Assembly: GCA_049325575.1 (NCBI GenBank)
Contig: JBMOLK010000260.1
Span: 1 to 5,854 of the forward strand
From: JBMOLK01 sp049325575
Lineage (GTDB): Bacteria > Bacillota > Clostridia > Acetivibrionales > Acetivibrionaceae
DNA: 5,854 nt
Direction: 5' to 3'
Of the stretch, positions 1 through 5,370 are shown piece by piece. Under the pieces are notes generated by a model that saw only the letters and a program-made list of their open reading frames with translations, searched no databases and had not been told where the DNA came from. The position numbers and the translations under genes are program-made. Every line of letters begins with the position of its first letter. Positions within the stretch are counted from its first letter, which is position 1.

Positions 1-2
1 GC

Positions 3-320
3 AAGTTTGAGAAAGAATATATGGGACGTGGCCCAAAGGATATTAAAACTAAAATAATTCAGAATCATATATTAATTATTGTTGATGGTTTTCTAACTCC
101 ATCAGAGAAAAAACTTGCAGATAATAAACAGGGGATAGAACTAATAAAAGACATGAGGTCTGTTCTGTTTGAGAATTCCAGAGGAAATTTGATAGAATTA
201 ATAAAACAAATCATAAATATAGATATTATAAGCACCCACTTTGATATAAGTACAAAAACAGGCGAAAAAGTAATTGTATTAACTGTTAACTGTGACCTGG
301 AGGCCAGGCTGAAGTCATAA
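3..320 (+). CDS. DUF2294 / MpsC-family protein, 5'-truncated by window edge
   Basis: The reading frame is open from base 3 and reads KFEKEYMGRGPK, so the ATG at 21 is an internal methionine and the true start lies upstream of the window. About 105 residues are visible. The segments YMGRGPK near the start, LTPSEKKLA, GIELIKDMR and HFDISTKTGEKVIVLTVN near the end match my memory of the DUF2294 family, small proteins of roughly 115-120 residues. Pfam later named the family MpsC after a staphylococcal sodium-translocating system; for clostridial members the role is not established, so I infer no function. There is no signal peptide or membrane helix in the visible part, so it is probably cytosolic. 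The gene ends at TAA 318-320. A hairpin with a T-run about 60-100 bases further on may end its transcript. The family call is fairly secure, the function is not. Confidence 0.85.
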   Translation, partial: KFEKEYMGRGPKDIKTKIIQNHILIIVDGFLTPSEKKLADNKQGIELIKDMRSVLFENSRGNLIELIKQIINIDIISTHFDISTKTGEKVIVLTVNCDLEARLKS

Positions 321-372
321 TTAAATAATACCGGTTGACCAATCAAGGGGTTTATAACACTTGTCTAAGCGT

Positions 373-424
373 AGCCCTATGCCTATTAACTTGTATATAT
401 AAGTTAATAAGTAATGGCTTTTTT
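373..424 (+). terminator. Possible intrinsic terminator after the DUF2294 gene, or attenuator of the next gene
   Basis: TATTAACTT (384-392) pairs perfectly with AAGTTAATA (401-409) around an 8-base loop. AGCC (373-376) can pair with GGCT (416-419) outside it, and a run of six T follows (419-424). The main stem is all A/T apart from one C-G pair, so it is weak for a terminator. It lies well downstream of the stop at 320. It could end the upstream transcript, or act as an early terminator in the leader of the 614-2494 gene. The same arms recur at 2648-2676, which argues for a role other than simple termination. Confidence 0.4.
383..411. repeat. Palindrome copy 1 (CTATTAACT-N10-AGTTAATAAG)
   Basis: The arms CTATTAACT (383-391) and AGTTAATAAG (402-411) enclose a 10-base spacer. 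The same two arms with the same 10-base spacer occur in reverse orientation at 2676-2648, beyond the far end of the DUF4914 gene, while the spacers differ in sequence. GGCTT follows four bases after the right arm in both copies. Conserved arms, a fixed spacing and a variable middle fit a protein-binding operator or a small dispersed palindrome better than chance. Which one cannot be told from this window. Confidence 0.55.
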
Positions 425-456
425 AGTTATATGTCTATCAAAAAGGAGGAATTTGC

Positions 457-486
457 TTGAATAAGAATAAAGACCTTGCCAGTTAG
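457..486 (+). CDS. Possible nine-residue leader peptide (MNKNKDLAS)
   Basis: AGGAGG at 444-449 sits seven bases before TTG at 457, which opens a frame of nine codons closed by TAG at 484-486. This is the best ribosome binding site in the leader, yet it serves only this short frame. The last codons lie inside the 5' arm (474-482) of a stem that pairs with 535-543. A ribosome on this frame would therefore open that stem, as in translational attenuators. It could instead be the decayed start of a lost gene. No homologous leader is known to me, and the call rests only on the ribosome binding site and the geometry. Confidence 0.3.
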   Translation: MNKNKDLAS

Positions 487-543
487 CTGTTAAATGTATG
501 AGTTTGTAGAGATAGACAAGAACATAAAATGCTGCTGGTAAGG
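474..543 (+). promoter_or_regulatory. Candidate RNA stem in the leader of the DUF4914 gene
   Basis: CCTTGCCAG (474-482) pairs with CTGGTAAGG (535-543) over nine pairs, one of them G-T, and AGC (485-487) can pair with GCT (531-533) further in. The 3' arm contains the AAGG that would act as ribosome binding site for the ATG at 551. A competing pairing is TGTCTATC (432-439) with GATAGACA (511-518), which would enclose the AGGAGG of the short leader frame. Two competing pairings around a short translated frame resemble an attenuator, but nothing here matches a known riboswitch class. Confidence 0.35.
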
Positions 544-600
544 AAAGTCGATGAAAAAGATAAAGGTTTCAAAAAAAAGATTGCATAAAAGGATTGGTAA

Positions 601-606
601 AAGGAG
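601..606 (+). promoter_or_regulatory. Ribosome binding site that sets the DUF4914 start at 614
   Basis: AAGGAG ends seven bases before the ATG at 614. An earlier in-frame ATG at 551 has a weaker site (AAGGAAA). It would add 21 very basic residues (K/R-rich) that I do not recall at the front of this family. The 614 start is therefore preferred. Confidence 0.75.
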
Positions 607-613
607 AATATCA

Positions 614-2494
614 ATGGATAACAAAGTTTTAGAAAAGATTATATTTCCAGAGGAACTTAAAAGAATTATTGATGGTAAAGAGAATATTTTAGTACCTGAG
701 AGCCGTGAGCAACTTCTTAACCTGGCAATGGGCCAAGGGGATAACATGCTGTTTGAAGTAGCTTATGATGTACCCGGTATCGGAAGAGTCGTAGAGGCAA
801 CAGTTGCCAAGTGCAATAACGGTGCTGTAGTCAATTATACTGATATATATATGAGAAGGCGTGACCCTGATTGTATGGTGGTAGCTGATGAGGGCGAAAC
901 CGATAAGCCAAGGTATAGAGATGTATATAGCGAGGATTTTACGCCTCTTCGTAATCAAACATTTGAGTGGTTAAGCCAACAGGATCTAATAATAATGCCG
1001 TTTATGGCGGGTGGCAGTGAACTGGGATATCAGGCACTGCTTGTTGCACCGGCTAATGCAGGTTTTTTTGCAGCTGGCCTTGCAGACTTGCAGGGATTTA
1101 TTCCTAAAGAAAATATACCGGAGAACTTTAAGCCTAAGGCAATTATATACCTAGCTCCTCCATTCAGACATACTCATTTTGATAAAAAGCAGGTAGTTGT
1201 TCACAACAGACTTGAGGAAATGCATGAGCTTTTCTCATACAATCTGTACCCCGGACCAAGTGCAAAAAAGGGCATCTATGGTGTTCTGCTTAATATAGGC
1301 GAACTTGAAGGCTGGGTTACTGTACATGCTTCAACTGTAAAGGTTATCACTCCTTATGAAAACGTAATAACAGTAATGCATGAGGGAGCCAGCGGCGGAG
1401 GAAAGAGTGAAATGATCGAACCTATCCATAAGGAAATGGATGGTCGTATACTACTTGGCAAAAATACAGTGACTAATGAAAAGACTTACCTTGAACTGAA
1501 AGAAGCTTGTGAGCTTCAGCCAGTGACTGACGATATGGCATTATGCCACCCTTCGTTGCAAAACGAAAGCAAAAGGCTGGTTGTTAAAGATGCAGAGGAA
1601 GGATGGTTTTTAAGAATAAATCATATAACTCACTATGGAACGGATCCTCATTATGAGAAGCTGTGCATACACCCTAAGGAACCCTTAATATTCTTAAATC
1701 TTCAAGGCACACCTGGGTCAACATGCCTTATATGGGAACATACCATGGATGAGCCAGGAAAGCCATGCCCTAATCCAAGAGTAATTATGCCAAGAAGATT
1801 TGTGCCTGATATTGTAAATGAGCCTGTAGAAATTGATGTAAGAAGCTTCGGGGTGAGAACTCCACCCTGTACAAAGGAGAAGCCAACCTATGGAATAATG
1901 GGATTATTTCATATACTTCCTCCAAGCCTTGCATGGTTGTGGCGTCTAGTAGCTCCAAGAGGTTATGATAACCCAAGCATAACCGATACTGAAGGTATGA
2001 GCAGTGAAGGCGTAGGTTCCTATTGGCCCTTTGCAACAGGAAGAATGATCGATCAGGCAAACCTTCTTCTTGAACAGGTTGTGAATACATCCGGAACCCG
2101 TTATATACTTATACCGAATCAGCATGTAGGTGCATACAAGGTTAGCTTTATGCCACAGTGGATAGCAAGAGAGTATCTTGCAAGGCGAGGCAGTGCCAGA
2201 TTTATGCCAGAGCAGCTGGTTGAATCAAGGTGCTCACTTTTGGGTTATTCTCTTGACAGCCTTAAGGTGGATGGAACATTCCTGCCTAAAGGTTTTCTAC
2301 AGACGAATCTTCAGGCGGAGATTGGGAAAGAGGGTTATGACGCCGGAGCAAAAATACTTTCAGACTTCTTTAAGAAAGAACTTGCAAAGTTTGTGTCTCC
2401 TGATTTGAACCCGCTAGGTAAGAAGATAGTTGAGTGCTGCATGAGTGATGGAACATTAAACGATTATATTGATTTGATTCCTATGAAGCTTTAA
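614..2494 (+). CDS. DUF4914-family protein, PEPCK/HPr-kinase-like P-loop enzyme
   Basis: This encodes 626 residues, close to the roughly 630 expected for DUF4914, a family without an established function. By eye it follows the motif order of GTP-type PEP carboxykinase: MPFMAGG (128-134) for IPFSMGP; two lysines at 218-219 for the GKK metal-site lysine; EGWVTVH (232-238) for EGWLAEH; GASGGGKS (258-265) as P-loop; TDDMA (D306, D307) for GDDIA; GKPCPNPR to R389 for the HPNSR substrate arginine; FGVR (R415) for FGGRR; YWPF (470-473) for RPFFGY. The P-loop itself reads GxSGxGKSE, the form I know from HPr kinase. The arginine before IPF in PEPCK that binds substrate seems replaced by Q123. I infer a soluble nucleotide-dependent kinase or carboxykinase-like enzyme with an altered substrate; no reaction is proposed. 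There is no signal peptide or membrane helix. A hairpin at 2514-2539 ends the gene. An alternative start at 551 would give 647 residues. Confidence 0.85.
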   Translation: MDNKVLEKIIFPEELKRIIDGKENILVPESREQLLNLAMGQGDNMLFEVAYDVPGIGRVVEATVAKCNNGAVVNYTDIYMRRRDPDCMVVADEGETDKPRYRDVYSEDFTPLRNQTFEWLSQQDLIIMPFMAGGSELGYQALLVAPANAGFFAAGLADLQGFIPKENIPENFKPKAIIYLAPPFRHTHFDKKQVVVHNRLEEMHELFSYNLYPGPSAKKGIYGVLLNIGELEGWVTVHASTVKVITPYENVITVMHEGASGGGKSEMIEPIHKEMDGRILLGKNTVTNEKTYLELKEACELQPVTDDMALCHPSLQNESKRLVVKDAEEGWFLRINHITHYGTDPHYEKLCIHPKEPLIFLNLQGTPGSTCLIWEHTMDEPGKPCPNPRVIMPRRFVPDIVNEPVEIDVRSFGVRTPPCTKEKPTYGIMGLFHILPPSLAWLWRLVAPRGYDNPSITDTEGMSSEGVGSYWPFATGRMIDQANLLLEQVVNTSGTRYILIPNQHVGAYKVSFMPQWIAREYLARRGSARFMPEQLVESRCSLLGYSLDSLKVDGTFLPKGFLQTNLQAEIGKEGYDAGAKILSDFFKKELAKFVSPDLNPLGKKIVECCMSDGTLNDYIDLIPMKL

Positions 2495-2513
2495 GATTTA
2501 TAGATAATTATGC

Positions 2514-2561
2514 AGGGTAGGTGCTGATGCTCCTGCCCTTAATTACTCAGTAACAATTTTT
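2514..2561 (+). terminator. Hairpin terminator of the DUF4914 gene
   Basis: AGGGTAGG (2514-2521) pairs with CCTGCCCT (2532-2539) over eight pairs with one wobble and a 10-base loop. Flanking TAATTA on each side can extend it after a small bulge. It begins 19 bases after the stop. The T-run (2557-2561) is short and displaced, so termination may be inefficient or aided by the next hairpin. Confidence 0.55.
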
Positions 2562-2574
2562 ATAATAATAGGGA

Positions 2575-2604
2575 AAATAAAAATCTCCCTTTGCTGGAGA
2601 TCTT
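2575..2604 (-). terminator. Intrinsic terminator for the minus-strand unit (possibly bidirectional)
   Basis: On the minus strand AAGATCTCC pairs with GGAGATTTT over nine pairs (one wobble) around a 7-base loop, followed by TTTTTATTTT. This is a textbook intrinsic terminator for transcripts coming from 3792 leftwards, and would place the possible microprotein at 2666-2716 in the same transcript. On the plus strand the stem is followed by a weaker T-rich stretch, so it may also back up the 2514 hairpin. Confidence 0.65.
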
Positions 2605-2647
2605 TATGTATTGGTAAATCTGCAGATGTGCTTTTGTGAAGCCTGTC

Positions 2648-2676
2648 CTTATTAACTATTTGTTATCAGTTAATAG
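2648..2676. repeat. Palindrome copy 2, inverted relative to 383-411
   Basis: Read on the minus strand, this is CTATTAACT (2676-2668), a 10-base spacer, then AGTTAATAAG (2657-2648), identical in both arms and in spacing to 383-411. GGCTT again follows four bases later. The stop codon of the possible minus-strand microprotein (2666-2668) lies at the edge of its left arm. The two copies bracket the DUF4914 gene in opposite orientation. Confidence 0.55.
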
Positions 2677-2716
2677 TCCTCTCATCAATTAAATTTACTG
2701 TCCTTTCATCATTCAT
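2666..2716 (-). CDS. Possible 16-residue microprotein (MNDERTVNLIDERTIN)
   Basis: On the minus strand AAGGGAG (2732-2726) sits nine bases before an ATG at 2716 that opens 16 codons ending in TGA. The peptide repeats itself: NDERTVN then IDERTIN, and the underlying DNA repeats as GATGAAAGGAC and GATGAGAGGAC. It lies between the stop of the minus-strand membrane protein gene (2815) and the terminator at 2575-2604, so it could be a second cistron of that transcript. A frame this short arises easily by chance. Only the ribosome binding site and the internal repeat speak for it. No homologue is known to me. Confidence 0.25.
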   Translation of the reverse strand: MNDERTVNLIDERTIN

Positions 2717-2747
2717 ATCAAACATCTCCCTTCACTATCAGTATATT

Positions 2748-2767
2748 ACACTCATAAATAAGAGTGT
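2748..2767. other. Small hairpin, ACACTC / GAGTGT
   Basis: A perfect six-pair stem with an 8-base A/T loop lies 48 bases beyond the stop of the minus-strand gene. No T-run follows on either strand, so it is not a convincing terminator. It may be a processing or stability element in the minus-strand transcript. Together with the two terminators, the palindrome and the possible microprotein, it accounts for what I can see in the gene-poor stretch 2495-2814. Confidence 0.35.
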
Positions 2768-2814
2768 TTGTCCTTTGTTATTTTATACATTATTTTGGCA
2801 CAACTTTTTATCTT

Positions 2815-3792
2815 TTAAACATGTTTTTTTTCACATTTGCTAATTGAAATAACAACACCGTCACCAGGCAGAATCCAATCTTTAAAACCTATCTCAAGTC
2901 CGTTGTCCATTGGCTCCTCCACTATTCTATCCTTATGATTTCCCATAAAACCGAAACTATGCCAGGATAATTTATATGATGGGTCATTAAGTATAAAAAT
3001 AATATTATACTCTTTACAAGGCTTGGTTATTTTATTTGAGAAGCATACATCGTCAAGTGGCACAATGGTCTCGATGATCATGTCTATGGTACACTCTTTT
3101 TTAACCTTAATTTCGAAGGATGTATGGACCTTAATACAGTAAGCATCATTATTTTCCGTACAATTTTCCACAATGCTTAGTCTTTCATTTATTTCTTCAG
3201 TGAAATCTTCAGAATTTACAACAAATTTTTTTATCTGATACAGTTTATCAATTTCAATCTGCTCCACTCTTTGCATTTCTGCACCAAAGGGGATTTTAAT
3301 GGTGCACTCCCTTTTTGAAGGATTCACAATCTCAAACTTTTTTCTAATTGTTTTTGATATGTAATTTTCACAAACCCTGCATTCTATCTTGGTTTTATGG
3401 ATTTTATAGTAGCTTTCGTTAAGCAGGGAGGATAGTTCATGTTCAAAAAAGTTATAAAAGTTGTCTTTATCGTGGTTATTGTCCCTGAAATATAATTCTG
3501 ATTCTATTTTAACTTTTAAATCTTTCATTTCTTCTTTGGTTAACCTGTTTATAAAACCATGTTTGACGAGGGTTTCGGTAGATTCAATCCAATATTTAAG
3601 TACATTTATAAATGTAGATGTAATAATGGCTACTCCAAGGCTCTTTATGCCAGTTAATAAAATATCCCCGAAAATGCCAAGATAGAATGCATTTTTAGAG
3701 GGAAAAAACAATTCAAAATATGCAGCTGAAAAGATCAATGTTGTTCCAATAATGAATGATATAATGGAAACAATACGCAATCTTTTAACCAT
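2815..3792 (-). CDS. Membrane-anchored protein of unknown function, two N-terminal helices
   Basis: This encodes 325 residues. I do not recognise a named family. After a short basic N-terminus (KRLR) there are two hydrophobic segments, about residues 7-29 and 44-65, which would place both ends in the cytoplasm. About 260 charged residues follow: first a helix-rich part (about 85-130), then a beta-rich part with alternating hydrophobic residues. The protein ends with a KDWILPGDGVVISI strand pair (304-317). I recall a loosely similar layout, two helices then a beta-sandwich ending in W-LPG-G-V, in uncharacterised bacterial membrane proteins. Nine cysteines in the soluble part are notable but form no CxxC pair. 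GAGG about ten bases before ATG 3792 is a modest ribosome binding site. The gene is divergent from the M24 peptidase and appears to be transcribed alone or with the possible microprotein downstream. No function is proposed. Confidence 0.8.
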   Translation of the reverse strand: MVKRLRIVSIISFIIGTTLIFSAAYFELFFPSKNAFYLGIFGDILLTGIKSLGVAIITSTFINVLKYWIESTETLVKHGFINRLTKEEMKDLKVKIESELYFRDNNHDKDNFYNFFEHELSSLLNESYYKIHKTKIECRVCENYISKTIRKKFEIVNPSKRECTIKIPFGAEMQRVEQIEIDKLYQIKKFVVNSEDFTEEINERLSIVENCTENNDAYCIKVHTSFEIKVKKECTIDMIIETIVPLDDVCFSNKITKPCKEYNIIFILNDPSYKLSWHSFGFMGNHKDRIVEEPMDNGLEIGFKDWILPGDGVVISISKCEKKHV

Positions 3793-3816
3793 AATATTCC
3801 ATCCTCAATATACATA

Positions 3817-3822
3817 ATTATA
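3817..3822 (-). promoter_or_regulatory. Possible -10 box for the minus-strand membrane protein gene
   Basis: A perfect TATAAT lies on the minus strand 25 bases before the start codon. The hexamer 17 bases upstream (GAAACT) is a poor -35 box, and the region is AT-rich throughout, so the match may be chance or the promoter may need an activator. Confidence 0.3.
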
Positions 3823-3861
3823 CTATTATTTTATTATGTAGTTTCGTAAATTATGATAGGT

Positions 3862-3884
3862 TTTGTACAAATATTTGGTATAAC
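3862..3884 (+). promoter_or_regulatory. Candidate extended -10 promoter for the M24 peptidase, with a TTTGTACAAA palindrome
   Basis: TGG TATAAC (3876-3884) fits the extended -10 form TGnTATAAT with one mismatch. No good -35 box is seen, which is acceptable for extended -10 promoters. The 10-base palindrome TTTGTACAAA (3862-3871) lies just upstream and could be a regulator site. A start near 3890 would leave a leader of about 105 bases before ATG 3998. Confidence 0.35.
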
Positions 3885-3949
3885 ATGGAAATGAATCTGG
3901 TGAAAGTACTAAATGATACTGGTAAAGAAACGAATATACTGTTATTATA

Positions 3950-3964
3950 TTACCATATTGGTAA
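3950..3964. promoter_or_regulatory. Operator-like palindrome TTACCATATTGGTAA
   Basis: Perfect six-base arms with a 3-base centre lie 33 bases upstream of the M24 start codon. The half-site TGGTA also occurs at 3876 (within TTTGGTATAAC) and at 3920 (ACTGGTAAAG), so three half-sites lie 40-44 bases apart. Such an array is compatible with a repressor acting in the divergent region, but I cannot name the regulator. Confidence 0.35.
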
Positions 3965-3983
3965 ATGAACTTTTTATTAATTT

Positions 3984-3990
3984 ACAGGAG
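3984..3990 (+). promoter_or_regulatory. Ribosome binding site that sets the M24 peptidase start at 3998
   Basis: ACAGGAG ends seven bases before ATG 3998. An in-frame ATG at 3965 would add 11 residues but has no ribosome binding site, so 3998 is chosen. Confidence 0.75.
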
Positions 3991-3997
3991 TATTGAC

Positions 3998-5191
3998 ATG
4001 AGAAAACAGGTACCTATTAATGAACTCAAAGTACGAATGGACCGATTAAGAGCCAAAATGAATGTATCAAATCCGGATTGGGAAATAGTTGTTATTTTTA
4101 GTAAGGTTAATCTTTACTATTTCACAGGAACCATGCAGGATGGTATGCTGCTTATTCCCCGTGATGATGAGGCAGTACTATGGGTGAGGCGAAGTTATGA
4201 AAGGGCATTGGAGGAATCATTATTTCCTTTGATTAAGTCCATGGTAAGTTTTAAGGACGCTGCAGCAGCATTTGGGAATTTCCCGAGCACTGTGCACATG
4301 GAAACAGAAGTGGTGCCACTGGCTTTGTATCAGCGGTTTCAAAAGTATTTTCCGTTTACAGATGTTAGGTCAGCTGACAGACAGATTGCTGCAGTAAGGG
4401 CTGTAAAAAGTACATATGAACTATCCCTCATGGAGCAGTGTGGTAATATCCACAGGCGAGTATTGGAGGACCGTATACCGCAAATAATTGAAAAGGGTAT
4501 AAGTGAGGCAGAACTTGCCGCAAAGTTGTTTTCCATAATGATTGAGGAAGGACACCACGGGGTAGCACGTTTTGGAATGTTTGAAACCGAAATGCTATTG
4601 GGGAATATCTGTTTTGGTGAGAACTCAATTTATCCTACATACTTCGACGGACCTGGGGGAAATTACGGGTTGAGCCCTGCAGTACCTTTGATGGGAAGTC
4701 GTGAGCGAAAGCTTAAAAAAGGTGATTTGGTATTTATAGATATAGGGTGTGGAGTAGATGGTTACCATACCGATAAGACAATGACTTATATGTTTGGGAG
4801 ACCACTTCCCGATGAAGTAATTGCTGAGCACTACAAGTGCGTTAATATTCAGAATGAGATTGCAGGCATGCTAAAACCTGGTGCAATACCGGCAGAGATT
4901 TATAACACCATAATGAGTAAGCTTGATATCGAATTTCAAAGGAATTTTATGGGATTTGGAAACCGTAAGGTTAAGTTCCTTGGACATGGAGTCGGTTTAT
5001 TGATTGACGAACTGCCAGTCATTGCAGAGGGGTTTTCTGAACCGCTTGAAGAAGGAATGACCTTTGCGCTTGAACCTAAAAAGGGGATTGAGAATATTGG
5101 CATGGTAGGAATTGAGAACACATTTATAGTTACCCCTGAAGGAGGGCGGTGTATTACCGGAACTAATCCGGGGCTGATTCCTTTATACTGA
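3998..5191 (+). CDS. M24-family metallopeptidase (Xaa-Pro dipeptidase / aminopeptidase P-like)
   Basis: This encodes 397 residues, the usual size for M24B enzymes. It is predicted to be cytosolic and to release or cleave residues next to proline using a two-metal centre. Residues about 1-140 form the creatinase-type N-terminal domain; about 150-395 form the pita-bread catalytic domain. All five metal ligands are visible: D248 (FIDIG), D259 (HTDKT, eleven residues later), H330 (GHGVGL), E359 (LEPK) and E373 (GIENT). In most relatives I recall, the stretch after GHGVGL reads xxHE; here it is LIDE, so a usual active-site histidine is D337. This may mark a subfamily rather than inactivity, and precise substrate preference cannot be given. 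The gene is divergent from the membrane protein gene, has its own candidate promoter and operator, and is followed by an inverted repeat and a bidirectional terminator. Confidence 0.93.
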   Translation: MRKQVPINELKVRMDRLRAKMNVSNPDWEIVVIFSKVNLYYFTGTMQDGMLLIPRDDEAVLWVRRSYERALEESLFPLIKSMVSFKDAAAAFGNFPSTVHMETEVVPLALYQRFQKYFPFTDVRSADRQIAAVRAVKSTYELSLMEQCGNIHRRVLEDRIPQIIEKGISEAELAAKLFSIMIEEGHHGVARFGMFETEMLLGNICFGENSIYPTYFDGPGGNYGLSPAVPLMGSRERKLKKGDLVFIDIGCGVDGYHTDKTMTYMFGRPLPDEVIAEHYKCVNIQNEIAGMLKPGAIPAEIYNTIMSKLDIEFQRNFMGFGNRKVKFLGHGVGLLIDELPVIAEGFSEPLEEGMTFALEPKKGIENIGMVGIENTFIVTPEGGRCITGTNPGLIPLY

Positions 5192-5226
5192 TATATTGAC
5201 CATGAGAGATTTCTGTATATAGTTAG

Positions 5227-5312
5227 CGAACTGTAAAGATAGACATATGATTCGCTTAAGCCTATTTGATTCAAATGGCTTGCCTATCTTGTTTATCTAC
5301 TTTTACAGTTCG
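5227..5312. repeat. Imperfect 86-base inverted repeat downstream of the M24 gene
   Basis: The outer arms CGAACTGTAAA (5227-5237) and TTTACAGTTCG (5302-5312) are exact complements. At the centre, AAGCC-T-ATTTG (5258-5268) pairs with CAAATGGCTT (5272-5281) with a single bulged T and a 3-base loop. The middle is only partly paired. AGAGAT (5205-5210) and ATCTCT (5313-5318) could add an outer stem. AGCGAA (5225-5230) can instead pair with TTCGCT (5251-5256). It may be a small non-coding palindromic element or an RNA hairpin at the end of the M24 transcript. I see no target-site duplication. Confidence 0.5.
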
Positions 5313-5325
5313 ATCTCTTAAATTG

Positions 5326-5369
5326 AAAAGGACATTTCGACTGCTTCAATCGATGTGTCCTTTTTCTTG
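5326..5369. terminator. Bidirectional intrinsic terminator between converging genes
   Basis: AAAAGGACA (5326-5334) pairs exactly with TGTCCTTTT (5356-5364), and TCGA on each side of the loop can add four more pairs. T-runs follow the stem on both strands (TTTTTCTT on plus, TTTTCAATTT on minus). It stands between the 3' ends of the M24 gene and the minus-strand gene that stops at 5371, and would serve both. Confidence 0.8.
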
Positions 5370-5370
5370 G

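Noticed and set aside
21..23. ATG at 21 as the start of the DUF2294 gene
   Set aside because: The frame continues upstream as KFEKEY, part of the conserved family N-terminus, and there is no ribosome binding site before 21.
335..389. Promoter pairs such as TTGACC (335-340) or TTGTCT (361-366) with TATTAA (384-389)
   Set aside because: TTGACC has no -10 box at proper spacing. TTGTCT-N17-TATTAA has correct spacing, but each hexamer matches only four of six positions, which is common by chance in AT-rich DNA.
321..600. A known riboswitch class in the leader of the DUF4914 gene
   Set aside because: Stems and a short frame are present, but I found no consensus core of any riboswitch that I can recognise.
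551..613. In-frame upstream ATG at 551 as the start of the DUF4914 protein
   Set aside because: It adds 21 Lys/Arg-rich residues that I do not recall at the front of the family, and its ribosome binding site is weaker than AAGGAG before ATG 614. It is kept only as an alternative tied to the leader stem.
2618..2627. Ten-base palindrome ATCTGCAGAT
   Set aside because: It is short, isolated and not repeated in the window; it is expected to occur by chance.
3461..3685. Plus-strand frame of 74 codons antisense to the membrane protein gene
   Set aside because: It is a shadow of the minus-strand gene, with no ribosome binding site or recognisable protein features.
3885..3968. A 27-codon plus-strand frame (begins MEMNLVKVLND) upstream of the M24 gene
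   Set aside because: It has no ribosome binding site, lies across the promoter and operator-like region, and has no recognisable similarity.
4936..5274. Minus-strand frame of 112 codons antisense to the end of the M24 gene
   Set aside because: It overlaps the conserved catalytic end of the peptidase and would start within the inverted repeat. The sequence looks like an antisense shadow.
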